64,000 bases of DNA from positions 1 to 64,000 of the forward strand of contig JAISJQ010000045.1 in assembly GCA_031261445.1 (NCBI GenBank), given 5' to 3'. Below, piece after piece: positions 8,702 through 16,524 of this stretch. The position numbers and the translations under genes are program-made. Position 1 is the stretch's first letter, and each line of letters starts with the position of its first letter. Source of the DNA: Oscillospiraceae bacterium. GTDB taxonomy: Bacteria; Bacillota; Clostridia; Oscillospirales; Acutalibacteraceae. The notes beneath the pieces were generated by a model. That model was not told the origin of the DNA. It worked only from the letters and a program-made list of their open reading frames with translations, and did not search any database.

Positions 8702-9463
8702 ATGCGGCAAGAAAACGCCCGCATTCTCTCGCACGAGGGCATTGCGCAGGAGACCTATCGCCTCGTGCTCCACTGCCCGCAGATTGCCCACGCCGCACAG
8801 CCGGGGCAGTTTGTGCACGTGCTGTGCGGCACAAAACCACTGCGCCGCCCCATCAGTATTTGCCGCGCCGAAGGCGACGCGCTCACGCTGGTCTATGGCG
8901 TGCGTGGAGAGGGAACAGCGTGGCTCTCAGAACGCGTACCGGGCGAAGAGCTCAACCTGCTGGGCGCGTTGGGGCAGGGCTTTCCCGCGCCTGCGTCCGA
9001 TGCGCCGATCCTGCTGGTGGGCGGGGGGATTGGCACGCCGCCACTGCTGGACTGCGCCCACCGTTTTGCCGCGCCCTTTGATGCCATTTTGGGCTTCCGC
9101 AGTGCCACGCAGGTGATTCTGGAAGACGAATACCGCGCCGTCTGCGGCGCTGTCGCCGTCTGCACGGAAGACGGCAGCCACGGCACAAAAGGCTTTGTGA
9201 CCGCGCCCATGCAAGAGTGGCTGGCGCAGAAAAAATACGCCGCCGTGTATGCGTGCGGCCCAACGCCGATGCTCCAAGCCGTGGCCGGGCTCGCCAAAGA
9301 GCTGGGCGTGCCGTGCTTTGTGTCGCTGGAGGAGCGCATGGCCTGCGGCGTGGGCGCGTGCCTGACCTGCGTGGTGAAAATCCGCGTGTCGGGCGCGGAG
9401 GACTACCTGCGCGTGTGCAAAAACGGCCCTGTGTTTCACGCGGAAGAGGTGGTGTGGGCATGA
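8702..9463 (+). CDS. pyrK: Dihydroorotate dehydrogenase B electron-transfer subunit
   Basis: A 253-aa FAD and [2Fe-2S] protein that passes electrons from the PyrD FMN to NAD+ in de novo pyrimidine synthesis. The FAD-binding barrel covers residues 1-95 (RRPISI is the isoalloxazine-contacting motif). The NAD-binding domain follows (LLVGGGIGTPPL; YACGPTPML). The C-terminal [2Fe-2S] ligands are C215, C220 and C223 (CGVGACLTC) plus the Cys in RVCKNGP. The ribosome site AGGAGG is ideal. The stop overlaps pyrD as ATGA, as in other Firmicutes. Confidence 0.95.
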   Translation: MRQENARILSHEGIAQETYRLVLHCPQIAHAAQPGQFVHVLCGTKPLRRPISICRAEGDALTLVYGVRGEGTAWLSERVPGEELNLLGALGQGFPAPASDAPILLVGGGIGTPPLLDCAHRFAAPFDAILGFRSATQVILEDEYRAVCGAVAVCTEDGSHGTKGFVTAPMQEWLAQKKYAAVYACGPTPMLQAVAGLAKELGVPCFVSLEERMACGVGACLTCVVKIRVSGAEDYLRVCKNGPVFHAEEVVWA

Positions 9464-10371
9464 ACTTTCTAGAGACTGTTTTTTGCGGCGTGACGCTGAA
9501 AAACCCCGTGGTTGCGGCATCCGGCGCGTATGGCTTTGGGCGGGACTACACGGATTTTTATGCGCTCGAGGCGCTGGGCGGCATCAGCTGCAAGGGCACG
9601 ACTTTCGCGCCGCGATTGGGCAACCCGCCGCCGCGCATTGCCGAGACCGCCGCGGGCATCCTCAACAGCGTGGGGCTGCAAAACCCCGGTGCGGCGCACT
9701 TTATCGAGTATGACCTGCCGTGGCTCAGGGCGCAAAACACCGTCATCATCGCCAACGCGGCGGGGTCAAGCGTGGAGGACTACGTCGAAAATGTGGCCCT
9801 ATTGGCCGCCGCCGACGTGGACATGATTGAGCTGAACATCTCCTGTCCCAACGTCAAGGAGGGCGGCGTGGCCTTCGGCACTTCTTGCGCTAGTGTGGAA
9901 AAAATCGTCTCTGCGGTGAAAAAAGTCTGCCCCAAGCCGCTGATGGTCAAGCTCTCGCCCAATGTGACGAACATCGTCCCCATCGCGCAGGCGGCAGAGG
10001 CGGCCGGCGCGGACGCGCTAAGCCTCATCAACACCCTCACGGGCATGAAAATCGATGTCGCCCACCGTCGCCCGATTTTGCACAACAACACGGGCGGACT
10101 GTCGGGCGCGGCGGTGCTGCCCATCGCGGTGCGCATGGTGTGGGAAGTGCGCCGCGCTACGCAGCTACCTATCATGGGCATGGGCGGCGTGACCCAGTGG
10201 CAGAACGCGGCCGAGCTAATCCTCGCTGGGGCGAACGCCATCCAAATGGGCACGGCCATTTTTGCCGACCCCTACGCGCCGCTCAAGGTGATTTATGGCT
10301 TGGCCGAATGGGTCGAGCGGGAGGGCTGCAACAACATCAGCGAGCTGAGCGGTCAGGTGCGCCCATGGTGA
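9460..10371 (+). CDS. pyrD: Dihydroorotate dehydrogenase, class 1B catalytic subunit
   Basis: A 303-aa FMN-containing TIM-barrel enzyme oxidising dihydroorotate to orotate. The partner PyrK overlaps its start by four bases, which identifies the NAD+-dependent class 1B. Visible motifs are KNPVVAASGAYGFG (N-terminus), GLQNPG, the NISCPN loop whose Cys129 sits where the class 1B active-site cysteine is expected, and the phosphate-binding MGMGGV and GANAIQMGTA segments. The 3' end overlaps ruvX. Other pyr genes are not in the window. Confidence 0.95.
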   Translation: MNFLETVFCGVTLKNPVVAASGAYGFGRDYTDFYALEALGGISCKGTTFAPRLGNPPPRIAETAAGILNSVGLQNPGAAHFIEYDLPWLRAQNTVIIANAAGSSVEDYVENVALLAAADVDMIELNISCPNVKEGGVAFGTSCASVEKIVSAVKKVCPKPLMVKLSPNVTNIVPIAQAAEAAGADALSLINTLTGMKIDVAHRRPILHNNTGGLSGAAVLPIAVRMVWEVRRATQLPIMGMGGVTQWQNAAELILAGANAIQMGTAIFADPYAPLKVIYGLAEWVEREGCNNISELSGQVRPW

Positions 10372-10784
10372 TGTTGGGCGTGGATTTGGGACTGGCACGC
10401 ACGGGTCTGGCCGTCTGCGACGCGGAGGAAATACTGGCCACGCCCCTGCCGCAGTTGGACTGCAAGGGGCAAAAGCTCCCGCGTATCGCAGAGCGGATTG
10501 CGCAGGTGGCAAAGGAGCGCGACGCGGCGCAGATTGTGCTGGGCAATCCCAAAGCCCTCGATGGGGGCACAAGCCCCATGAGCCAGCGTTGCGCGGCGTT
10601 TGCCAAGATGCTGGCAGAGGCGAGCGCCTTGCCCGTGGTGCTGCGCGATGAGCGCTTCAGCTCCCGCATGGCGGAGGGCTTGCTGCGGGATGCACAGGTC
10701 TTCGGCGCACAGCGCAAGAGCGTCAGCGATTCCGCCGCCGCCACCGTCATCCTGCAAGAACACATCAGTTCAATGAACAATTAA
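10365..10784 (+). CDS. ruvX: RuvX/YqgF family nuclease
   Basis: A 139-aa RNase H-fold protein of the YqgF/RuvX family, implicated in 16S rRNA 5' maturation and Holliday-junction resolution. The N-terminal strand GVDLGLARTGLAV carries the first catalytic aspartate. The DERFSS segment and the SDSAAATVILQ C-terminal region carry the others. The start is either ATG 10365 or ATG 10371, both overlapping the pyrD end. The final residues SSMNN are encoded by the adjoining repeat, so the gene's natural 3' end has probably been replaced. Confidence 0.88.
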   Translation: MVMLGVDLGLARTGLAVCDAEEILATPLPQLDCKGQKLPRIAERIAQVAKERDAAQIVLGNPKALDGGTSPMSQRCAAFAKMLAEASALPVVLRDERFSSRMAEGLLRDAQVFGAQRKSVSDSAAATVILQEHISSMNN

Positions 10785-10948
10785 CAAAGAACAATGAACA
10801 ATGGTTCAGTGGACGCATGATGCGTGCCCCCACAATTCAGGTCTTACCAGTGTGTAGGGGCGAGCTGTGCTCGCCCGCTGTGTGAAACACAATGTCGCTA
10901 AAGCGTCCCCGCAACAATTGTACATTGTTAATTGTTCATTGTTAATTG
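10771..10948. repeat. Composite intergenic repeat (A-C-A')
   Basis: Module A provides the ruvX stop codon. A C palindrome (GGGGCGAGCTGTGCTCGCCC) sits in the middle, and inverted A (CAATTGTACATTGTTAATTG) reaches 10948, two bases from the stop of the converging gene. Confidence 0.85.
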
Positions 10949-10949
10949 C

Positions 10950-11354
10950 CTAATCCAGGTCTTGTACGCGCATTTTTTCGATCTCGTGTTGCTTTTTGAG
11001 GCCGTTGCGGCAGGCGAAGTAGATCGCCAGCAGAATCGCCGTGCTGATGTTGATGACGAGGAATACCCCGCCGCTCGCCGCAAAGAAATGCCACGACGGT
11101 TCGATTTCGCCGCTGTCCTGCTGAAAGAGGACTGTGCCGTCAATGTCGGTGGGAACTTCGGCGGCGTTGGGCACGGCACGCAGGGCGACGAACCCAAACG
11201 CAATGACGCACGCCACCAGAAAGGTCACGATGGGCATGATCAGCCCCGGCCAGCGGCTCTCGCGCTTGGAGAGGAAGCCCTGCAAAAAACCGATGCCCAC
11301 ACACAGCGCGGTCACCAAAAAGATGATCAAGATGGTTTCTAAGGTCTCTGACAT
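10950..11354 (-). CDS. Small three-helix membrane protein
   Basis: A 134-aa protein with hydrophobic segments at about residues 8-28, 40-60 and 92-113, and a charged cytoplasmic-type tail (KKQHEIEKMRVQDLD). No named family is recognised. It starts one base after the stop of the DUF2089 gene, which indicates translational coupling. Together they look like a regulator plus a membrane partner controlled by the same promoter. Confidence 0.75.
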   Translation of the reverse strand: MSETLETILIIFLVTALCVGIGFLQGFLSKRESRWPGLIMPIVTFLVACVIAFGFVALRAVPNAAEVPTDIDGTVLFQQDSGEIEPSWHFFAASGGVFLVINISTAILLAIYFACRNGLKKQHEIEKMRVQDLD

Positions 11355-11355
11355 G

Positions 11356-11655
11356 TCACGCCACTCCTTTGGTTTTCTTGTACTCAGAAATCAGGATTTT
11401 TGCCGTGTCGAAGTCCAGCTTGTCGTGAATCACCAGCCGCTTGATGAGCGCGATATACGGCTCGCTGGACGTGTCCTCGGCCAAACGAATCTTCTGGATG
11501 AGGCGATCGAGCCGCAGGCGCACCGTGGGATACGTCACGCCATAGAGCGTCGCCATCTCCTTGAGCGACCCGGAGGCCAGCAGGAATTTCTTGATGAACG
11601 CCACGTCCTCGTGCTCCAAATTTGCCATCCATTCAGGGACAATTTCAATCGCCAT
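11356..11655 (-). CDS. DUF2089-family HTH regulator
   Basis: A 99-aa cytoplasmic protein of the DUF2089 type. It has a helix-turn-helix in the first half (SLKEMATLYGVTYPTVRLRLD) and an acidic-to-basic helical C-terminal half. Members sit beside small membrane proteins and are assumed to be transcription regulators. The ATG at 11655 has an AAGGAGGGG ribosome site 7 bases upstream. The promoter is overlapped by a perfect 11-bp inverted repeat, suggesting autoregulation. Confidence 0.8.
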   Translation of the reverse strand: MAIEIVPEWMANLEHEDVAFIKKFLLASGSLKEMATLYGVTYPTVRLRLDRLIQKIRLAEDTSSEPYIALIKRLVIHDKLDFDTAKILISEYKKTKGVA

Positions 11656-11671
11656 GTGCCGCCCCTCCTTC

Positions 11672-11710
11672 AACATTATTAATTATAACACTTAATAATG
11701 TTAAAGTCAA
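11672..11710 (-). promoter_or_regulatory. Promoter with overlapping operator-like inverted repeat
   Basis: TTGACT (11710-11705), 17 bp, TATAAT (11687-11682). The repeat AACATTATTAA (11672-11682) / TTAATAATGTT (11692-11702) surrounds the -10 box, so a bound dimer would block RNA polymerase. Confidence 0.72.
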
Positions 11711-11748
11711 GTGTGAAATAGAACTTTATCAATATTTTCCCCACAAAA

Positions 11749-11776
11749 AAGCGAGGCCGCGCCTGCGACCTCGCTT
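11749..11776 (-). terminator. Terminator of the 44-aa peptide gene
   Basis: The stem AAGCGAGG/CCTCGCTT is followed on the minus strand by a run of T. Confidence 0.8.
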
Positions 11777-11788
11777 CTTTTGTGATGC

Positions 11789-11923
11789 TTATGCGTCGAC
11801 ATAGCCCTGGACGATGAGATTGATGATTTTGCCGATGGCTTCAACGATCGGACCGTCTGCGTTGAACTTGTTGGTGAACCAAGTCGCAATCGCGTCAATC
11901 AGCTCTTGGATGACATCTACCAT
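11789..11923 (-). CDS. 44-aa amphipathic peptide
   Basis: A short gene with AAGGAGG 9 bases before the ATG (11923), 44 codons, a TAA, and a terminator right after. The product (MVDVIQELIDAIATWF...) has two helical stretches of alternating hydrophobic and polar residues around a short NADGP break. That pattern suits a membrane-active or surface-active peptide such as phenol-soluble-modulin-like or leaderless bacteriocin-like peptides, but no family is recognised. No immunity or export gene is adjacent. The -10 box upstream is TATACT (11979-11974). Confidence 0.7.
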   Translation of the reverse strand: MVDVIQELIDAIATWFTNKFNADGPIVEAIGKIINLIVQGYVDA

Positions 11924-11950
11924 GGTGGAACGCCTCCTTCAAAATGGGAT

Positions 11951-11966
11951 TCAAGTGACAACTTGA
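11951..11966. promoter_or_regulatory. Palindrome upstream of the 44-aa peptide gene
   Basis: TCAAGT-GACA-ACTTGA lies between the -10 box and the ribosome site of the peptide gene. This is a plausible repressor site in the leader. Confidence 0.45.
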
Positions 11967-12092
11967 TGCATACAGTATAGCACAGCTGTCCCGGTTTTTG
12001 TTTCCAAATCAGCAAATAACAAAAATGAAATTCTTTTTTGTCATGATTCATACATAAAATGGAAACAAATGTGCGTTTTTTCTGGGTACACA

Positions 12093-12123
12093 GCAAAAAG
12101 GCGACCAGTCTGGCCGCCTTTTG
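12093..12123 (-). terminator. rplJL terminator
   Basis: A stem of AAAAGGCG...CGCCTTTT with inner CCA/TGG pairs sits just past the rplL stop. On the minus strand it ends in TTTTTGC. Confidence 0.8.
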
Positions 12124-12139
12124 CATTCTAAGCGTTGGC

Positions 12140-12520
12140 TTATTTGATTTCGACTTTCGCGCCGACTTCTTCCAGCTTGGCTTTGAGCTCTTCGGCGGCC
12201 TCTTTGGAGATGGCTTCTTTGACGGCCTTCGGCACGGCTTCCACCAGTGCTTTGGCGTCTGCCAGACCCACGCCCAGCGCACCCTTCAGGGCGATGATGA
12301 GCTTCGCCTTGCTCGCGCCGGCATCGGTGAGGATGACGTCGAACTCGGTCTTCTCTTCTTCAGCGGCGGCGGCCACGGGACCCGCGGCGACGGCCACGGC
12401 GGCGGCGGCGGATACGCCGAACTCATCTTCCACAGCGTGGACCAGTTCGGAGAGCTCCAGCACCGTCAAGCCCTTAAGGGTCTCAAGGATGCCGGCAATT
12501 TTTGCGTTTTCTGTTGCCAT
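12140..12520 (-). CDS. rplL: 50S ribosomal protein L7/L12
   Basis: A 126-aa acidic stalk protein. The N-terminal dimerisation domain ([20 protein letters not shown]) is followed by an Ala-rich hinge (about residues 36-52) and the globular C-terminal domain ([18 protein letters not shown], then [23 protein letters not shown] sequence). It contacts elongation factors on the ribosome. AGGAGG precedes the ATG. It lies 43 bases downstream of rplJ, the usual order, and ends at a terminator. Confidence 0.97.
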   Translation of the reverse strand: MATENAKIAGILETLKGLTVLELSELVHAVEDEFGVSAAAAVAVAAGPVAAAAEEEKTEFDVILTDAGASKAKLIIALKGALGVGLADAKALVEAVPKAVKEAISKEAAEELKAKLEEVGAKVEIK

Positions 12521-12563
12521 GATTTATTCCTCCTATGTTGGAACGGTTGTTTTTCAAGCTCGC

Positions 12564-13178
12564 TTATTCAGCGGCGGGGGCGGCAGTCTCTTCTGCCGGG
12601 GCTTCAGCGGGGGCACTGGCCTCTTCTGCGGGTGCTTCCACAGCGGGGGCGACTTCTTCTTGCGGGGCTTCTGCGACCGCGGGCTCTTTGTCCACAACGG
12701 CTTGCAGGACGCGGGCGAGCGCGGCGATGGGCGCTTGGAACACGTTGGCAACGCTCCCGAGCAGGACATCACGGGTGGGCAGTTTGGCGAGGTTCTCCAC
12801 GGTTTTCACGTCGATGACCTTGCCGTCCAGATAGCCGCCCTTGAGCACGAAGGTCTTGCTCTTGCTCTTTTCGATGAACGCATTTAGGATGCGTGCGGCG
12901 GCGGTGTGATCGTCGGGCGACACGGCCAGCGCAGTTGTGCCGACCAGTTGGTCGTCCAGCGCGGTCAGTCCCGTTTCAGCAGTGGCGCGGCGCAGCAGCG
13001 TGTTCTTCACCACGGAATACTGCACACCAGCGGCACGCAGATCACGGCGCAGTTGGGTGTCCTGCTCCACGGTGATGCCGCGGTAGTCCACCAACACGCC
13101 CGCCACGGAATTGGTCAGCGTGCTGGCCAGTGCCGCCACGGCCTGTTTCTTTTGCTCCAAAATTGCTGTGCTTGGCAT
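12564..13178 (-). CDS. rplJ: 50S ribosomal protein L10
   Basis: A 204-aa L10, the base of the ribosomal stalk. The conserved rRNA-binding N-terminal domain spans about residues 1-135 (DYRGITVEQDTQLRRDLR, YSVVKNTLLRRA). The C-terminus carries an Ala/Glu/Pro-rich extension (about 165-204, repeated EEVAPAVEAPAEEA units) that is longer than average and low in complexity. The ATG at 13178 has a GGAGG ribosome site. L10 (with L12) normally represses its own mRNA through the leader. Confidence 0.96.
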   Translation of the reverse strand: MPSTAILEQKKQAVAALASTLTNSVAGVLVDYRGITVEQDTQLRRDLRAAGVQYSVVKNTLLRRATAETGLTALDDQLVGTTALAVSPDDHTAAARILNAFIEKSKSKTFVLKGGYLDGKVIDVKTVENLAKLPTRDVLLGSVANVFQAPIAALARVLQAVVDKEPAVAEAPQEEVAPAVEAPAEEASAPAEAPAEETAAPAAE

Positions 13179-13383
13179 ATTTTCACCTCCTGAAAGTTTT
13201 CTACTGGCAAAACAAAACCTTTCTGTCGCAAAGACAGAAAGGCAGGATTCTTCGCATGGGCGCATTTTTGGACACGCCGCAAAGCCGCTTTCCTCGGCAG
13301 GATTTCTGCGCGTCGGCCGCGCACCTGCTGTCTTTGGTTTGGCACAGTGAGGGTATTATACCACACCCAAGCGCGTCTGTCAA
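13179..13383 (-). promoter_or_regulatory. L10 leader with promoter and attenuator
   Basis: The promoter is TTGACA (13383-13378), 17 bp, TATAAT (13360-13355). The ~165-base leader contains a perfect 10-bp stem CCTTTCTGTC/GACAGAAAGG (13218-13242) with a 5-base loop, followed on the minus strand by TTTTGTTTTG. This is an intrinsic terminator ahead of rplJ and matches the attenuation layout known for Firmicute L10 leaders. Confidence 0.8.
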
Positions 13384-13392
13384 GTTTTTTTG

Positions 13393-14094
13393 CTAGATTT
13401 GCAACAACGCCAGCGCGAACAGTGCCTGCGCGGCATAGTAGGGGAGCATGACCAGCGCAGTGAGCCCCTTGCCGTGGGCGCGGACGCGATCCGAACCAAA
13501 GTTGAACAGGAACAGCGATGTATCCGACAGCGCGAAGAGTAGCCCTGCGGGCAATGCCCAAAAACCGGCTGGATGCCCCGCCACCAAAAGACTGACGCCA
13601 CTGACGACCATGATGCTCACGATGAGGCCGTAGACCAGAATGGGCAGCGTGTTTTCGCACAGATACGCCAGCACGCCGCGCTGAATGAGGAGCAAATACA
13701 GGACAGGCAACAACAATGCCAGCGGGGCGAGCGCCCAATGGAAGGGCACGAGCGAGAGGAAGACCGCGATATACAGAAGCTGCGCGAACAAAAACGGCAC
13801 TGTGCCCAGCAGGAAGAAGTAGTTCTTATGTTTTTTGTGGGTGAAGGGGTGCAGCCCCAAGAAAATGTCGCCCAACAACGCCAACAGAAAGGCGGCGAGC
13901 ATCCCCGCGCGGGGCAGGGTGACCTCGCGCCCCAATACCGCCGCCAGTCCCGCCAGGCAAAACAGCAGGGAGCTAATCACCTTGCTGGCGAAACCCGCCG
14001 ACGCACCATCGCCGCCGGGCTTTTTGTCGGGCACAAGGACGCGGACGAGAATGCACAGGACGCTGAGCGTCGCGAGGATCATTGTCAAGTTCAT
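13393..14094 (-). CDS. YhhN/TMEM86-family membrane protein (lysoplasmalogenase-like)
   Basis: A 233-aa polytopic protein with about seven to eight membrane segments. Conserved acidic motifs include LLGDIFLG (near residue 75) and FALSDTSLF (near residue 185), which are hallmarks of the YhhN family. Characterised relatives cleave the vinyl-ether bond of lysoplasmalogens. Plasmalogens are common in anaerobic Clostridia, so the activity is plausible but not shown. It is transcribed behind the ANTAR gene with an 8-base gap. Confidence 0.8.
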   Translation of the reverse strand: MNLTMILATLSVLCILVRVLVPDKKPGGDGASAGFASKVISSLLFCLAGLAAVLGREVTLPRAGMLAAFLLALLGDIFLGLHPFTHKKHKNYFFLLGTVPFLFAQLLYIAVFLSLVPFHWALAPLALLLPVLYLLLIQRGVLAYLCENTLPILVYGLIVSIMVVSGVSLLVAGHPAGFWALPAGLLFALSDTSLFLFNFGSDRVRAHGKGLTALVMLPYYAAQALFALALLQI

Positions 14095-14102
14095 GGGGTC
14101 TC

Positions 14103-14648
14103 CTATTCGTCAGTCAAAGTCGATGCCTGCGCCAGCATTTCGGTGGCGACCGCGAGGAGCGTCCGCCCCGTGCGCATGGCGCTCTGTTGCAGGGAACGGT
14201 GTGCCGCCCATTCGGGCATGGCATCGCGCAGCAAAAGCAGACGTTTGGCGTCGCGGATGATTTTTTCGTCGGCGGCGGAGCGATGGGTGTTGCCGTCACG
14301 GCGGGCACTGTCGGTGGCCATCAATTGGCGCACTGCCGCAAGAAACTCCGGCAACACCAGCGGCAGAGAGAGGCAGCGCACATGGCTCAGCCCCTCCAGC
14401 GGGCGCGTACCGCTGGGCAGGAGCAACAGCACGTCAAAGTGCCCGGGCACGGCGCGTGCCAAAGACAGCCCGGGCATGTCGTGCACTTGGTGGCAAATCA
14501 AGATGCCCCGGGGCAACAGGCGGCACAGTCCCAACGCCCCCGCGCCGCTGTTCGCCACCCGCGCGGGGGGAAACCCAGCATCGATGAGCGCACGGCGCAA
14601 AGCGGCCGCAACCGCTGCATCTGTGCTCACAATGAGGATTTCTTGCAT
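14103..14648 (-). CDS. ANTAR-domain regulator with degenerate receiver
   Basis: A 181-aa protein (ATG 14648; GTG 14654 is an alternative). Residues 1-115 have a receiver-like fold (EILIVSTDAAVAAALRRAL), but the site where a phospho-accepting Asp is expected reads GILICHQVHD. The C-terminal ~50 residues (DEKIIRDAKRLLLLRDAM ... LLAVATEM) match an ANTAR RNA-binding domain. ANTAR proteins bind paired hexaloop stems in leader RNAs and prevent termination. No such leader is obvious nearby, so the target is unknown. Confidence 0.72.
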   Translation of the reverse strand: MQEILIVSTDAAVAAALRRALIDAGFPPARVANSGAGALGLCRLLPRGILICHQVHDMPGLSLARAVPGHFDVLLLLPSGTRPLEGLSHVRCLSLPLVLPEFLAAVRQLMATDSARRDGNTHRSAADEKIIRDAKRLLLLRDAMPEWAAHRSLQQSAMRTGRTLLAVATEMLAQASTLTDE

Positions 14649-14747
14649 GTGCACCCTTTCCGCGCCGCTGTGGTGTATAATAGTTTACCATGTTTGGGCG
14701 CAGAGCGCAAGTGCATTGAGGTTTGAGGGGTGAGGGGGCACATTGAA

Positions 14748-14771
14748 CCGGGCGGGGATTGCTCCCCGCCC
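14748..14771. terminator. GC-rich hairpin at 3' end of secreted-protein gene
   Basis: The perfect stem CGGGCGGGGA/TCCCCGCCCG is followed on the plus strand by TGTGTGTTT. The same hairpin-plus-TGTGTGT unit recurs at about 15665-15692, so it may be a repeat family used as a terminator. Confidence 0.55.
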
Positions 14772-14791
14772 GTGTGTGTTTATTCGCTTGT

Positions 14792-15532
14792 TCAATCATA
14801 GTATTCCAACTGTTTCGCCAGCTCTGGGTTTTCCTTTGCCACAACTTTTTTGTACTCTGCCCAAATTTTCTCGTTGATGCCCGGCTTGAAGCGCACATCG
14901 CTCGTCACCAGAAAATGCGGCGTGGCATACGCTGGGCCGACCTCATTCTTAAACGCATCGCTGTACGCCTGCACGATTTTGGACCTGGCGAGATTTTTCG
15001 CGTCGATGCCCTCTTCCAGCGCCACGTTCTCCCCGCCGGTGAGCGTGCCATCGCGCTGCGCCCCCATGCCCGTGAAGAGGTAGTATTGCCCCGGCACTGG
15101 CAGGAACGTGTCTTCTTGCAACACCATGATTTTTTTGCCGTCGAGATTTTCGGTAATCCCCGCCATTTTGTAGTACGAGATTTCCGCGTTTTCTTTCAGC
15201 GAGCCCTTGATGTTTTGCACGACTTTCAGCACGCATTCGGTGACGGGTTGTTTCGGGTCAGTTTTGTGCAGAACTGCAGGAAAGGTGCGCTCGTTTTTCG
15301 TGGAATAGTAGTCATATGTTTCCACCACATAGGCGACAAACACATACTCCACATGCCCCACCAACTGCTTCAGGTCAGTGGGGTCAATGGTCAACATTTG
15401 TTCAATGGTTTGGGTTTCCAATGGTTCTTCGGATGGGTTGGGTACTGCGGTCTGACCGAAGGCCAGATAGCCGCCCACGGCGATGGCCGCGACCAATGCG
15501 ACAGCCAATAAAGACCATAATGCTTTTTTCAT
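14792..15532 (-). CDS. Exported protein of unknown function
   Basis: A 246-aa protein with one N-terminal hydrophobic segment (residues 4-25, LWSLLAVALVAAIAVGGYLAFG), which is a signal anchor or signal peptide. The remainder is soluble and probably extracytoplasmic. It contains a QNIKGSLKENAEI segment followed by a VLQEDTFLPVPGQYYLFTGM stretch, suggesting a small beta-barrel fold (OB-like), but I do not recognise the family. It is a monocistron with a TATACT -10 box upstream. Confidence 0.72.
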   Translation of the reverse strand: MKKALWSLLAVALVAAIAVGGYLAFGQTAVPNPSEEPLETQTIEQMLTIDPTDLKQLVGHVEYVFVAYVVETYDYYSTKNERTFPAVLHKTDPKQPVTECVLKVVQNIKGSLKENAEISYYKMAGITENLDGKKIMVLQEDTFLPVPGQYYLFTGMGAQRDGTLTGGENVALEEGIDAKNLARSKIVQAYSDAFKNEVGPAYATPHFLVTSDVRFKPGINEKIWAEYKKVVAKENPELAKQLEYYD

Positions 15533-15663
15533 GTTCGTTCCGCCTTTCGAGCCGTTTCGCGCTTGTACCCTAGCGTCGCGCCAAATATTTCCACTTTCGG
15601 CTTACAGTATAGCACACGCGTGATGGGTTTTGTTTCTGTATTCGAAAGTTTGTAGAAAAGTTT

Positions 15664-15740
15664 CGGGCGGGAATAATCTTCCCGCCCGTGTGTGTATTCA
15701 AGGCATTGCGCCCACCCTCACGCCTGAACCCTCATTCCTC
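15664..15740. repeat. Hairpin repeat plus D module
   Basis: CGGGCGGGAATAATCTTCCC-type hairpin followed by TGTGTGT, then a D module (CCCTCACGCCTGAACCCTCA). It fills the gap in front of the spoIIM stop. Confidence 0.65.
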
Positions 15741-15745
15741 CATCC

Positions 15746-16393
15746 TCACAGCCAGTCGCCAAAGATGCCTGCGCCTGCGGCATCGAGCAGGGCACTGAGT
15801 GCGGGGAAGATCATCAACAGACCCGTGCGCAGCAGGTGCTCGCGCAGACCGCGCCAGTCGTCGGGGAAGTGTTTGTTTTTGGCGGCAAAGTTGAAGGCCT
15901 GAGCGCTGTCCATGCTCTCGCGGCAGGTGAGCAGGAGACCGAACGCCGCCACGAGTGCGCCGGGCAAAAAGAGTAGCAGGTTGCCCGTCAGCCCGCGCAG
16001 ACCAAACGTGACGTAGAGAATCCCGCACAGCACGCCCATCCCCAAGCCCCGCACCAGCGGAATGCAGCCGATGAGCGGCAGCCCCACCGCCGAGAGCCCC
16101 AGCAGCATGGCGACCAGCTGGTACGTTGCCGCGGTGAGGAGGGCGCTGATGAACACCCGCATAAAGTCTTGCGCTGCCCGTGCGTCCAGCCAGACGTCAA
16201 AGAGCGCGGCGCACTGCGCGGCCACCGCACCCTCGCCGCGGCTCAGCCGTGCGCCCACCAGCATCCCCGCCGCAAACAGCCCCCACAGCAACAGCAGCCG
16301 CCGATTTTCCACGGCGGTGTGCAAGGTGTCGCTGATGTATCGCCCGATATCCGCCCGGCGGCGCGGACGGTGCGGTCTTTTGGCATAGGTCAT
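15746..16393 (-). CDS. spoIIM: Stage II sporulation protein M homologue
   Basis: A 215-aa integral membrane protein with about five hydrophobic segments after a basic N-terminus (KRPHRPRRRAD). It fits SpoIIM (DUF95), which works with SpoIID and SpoIIP to remove septal peptidoglycan during engulfment of the forespore. Conserved-looking parts are LLWGLFAAGMLVGA and the LRGLTGNLLLFLPG loop. A spoIIP homologue at 44.3 kb supports the assignment. No sigma-E promoter could be assigned with confidence. Confidence 0.75.
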   Translation of the reverse strand: MTYAKRPHRPRRRADIGRYISDTLHTAVENRRLLLLWGLFAAGMLVGARLSRGEGAVAAQCAALFDVWLDARAAQDFMRVFISALLTAATYQLVAMLLGLSAVGLPLIGCIPLVRGLGMGVLCGILYVTFGLRGLTGNLLLFLPGALVAAFGLLLTCRESMDSAQAFNFAAKNKHFPDDWRGLREHLLRTGLLMIFPALSALLDAAGAGIFGDWL

Positions 16394-16440
16394 GGTCGTA
16401 CCCCCACTCGTTTGGGATACTGTATGCGGCCTGTCCCGTT

Positions 16441-16524
16441 GTTATGTCAGCGTTCAGAAGGCAGAGATGAGAGGGCAGAGGACAGAGACAGAATTCTGCC
16501 CTCTGTCTTCTGCCTTCTCCCCTC
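16441..16524. repeat. B-module palindromic repeat
   Basis: GTTCAGAAGGCAGAGATGAG is paired with its inverted form near 16493-16520 (CTGCCCTCTGTCTTCTGCCT). It abuts the stop of the ABC permease gene. Confidence 0.75.

Noticed and set aside
13573..14733. 386-codon rightward frame opposite the YhhN-like and ANTAR genes
   Set aside because: Composition (His/Arg/Gln-rich) is that of an antisense shadow; both opposite-strand products have conserved family motifs.
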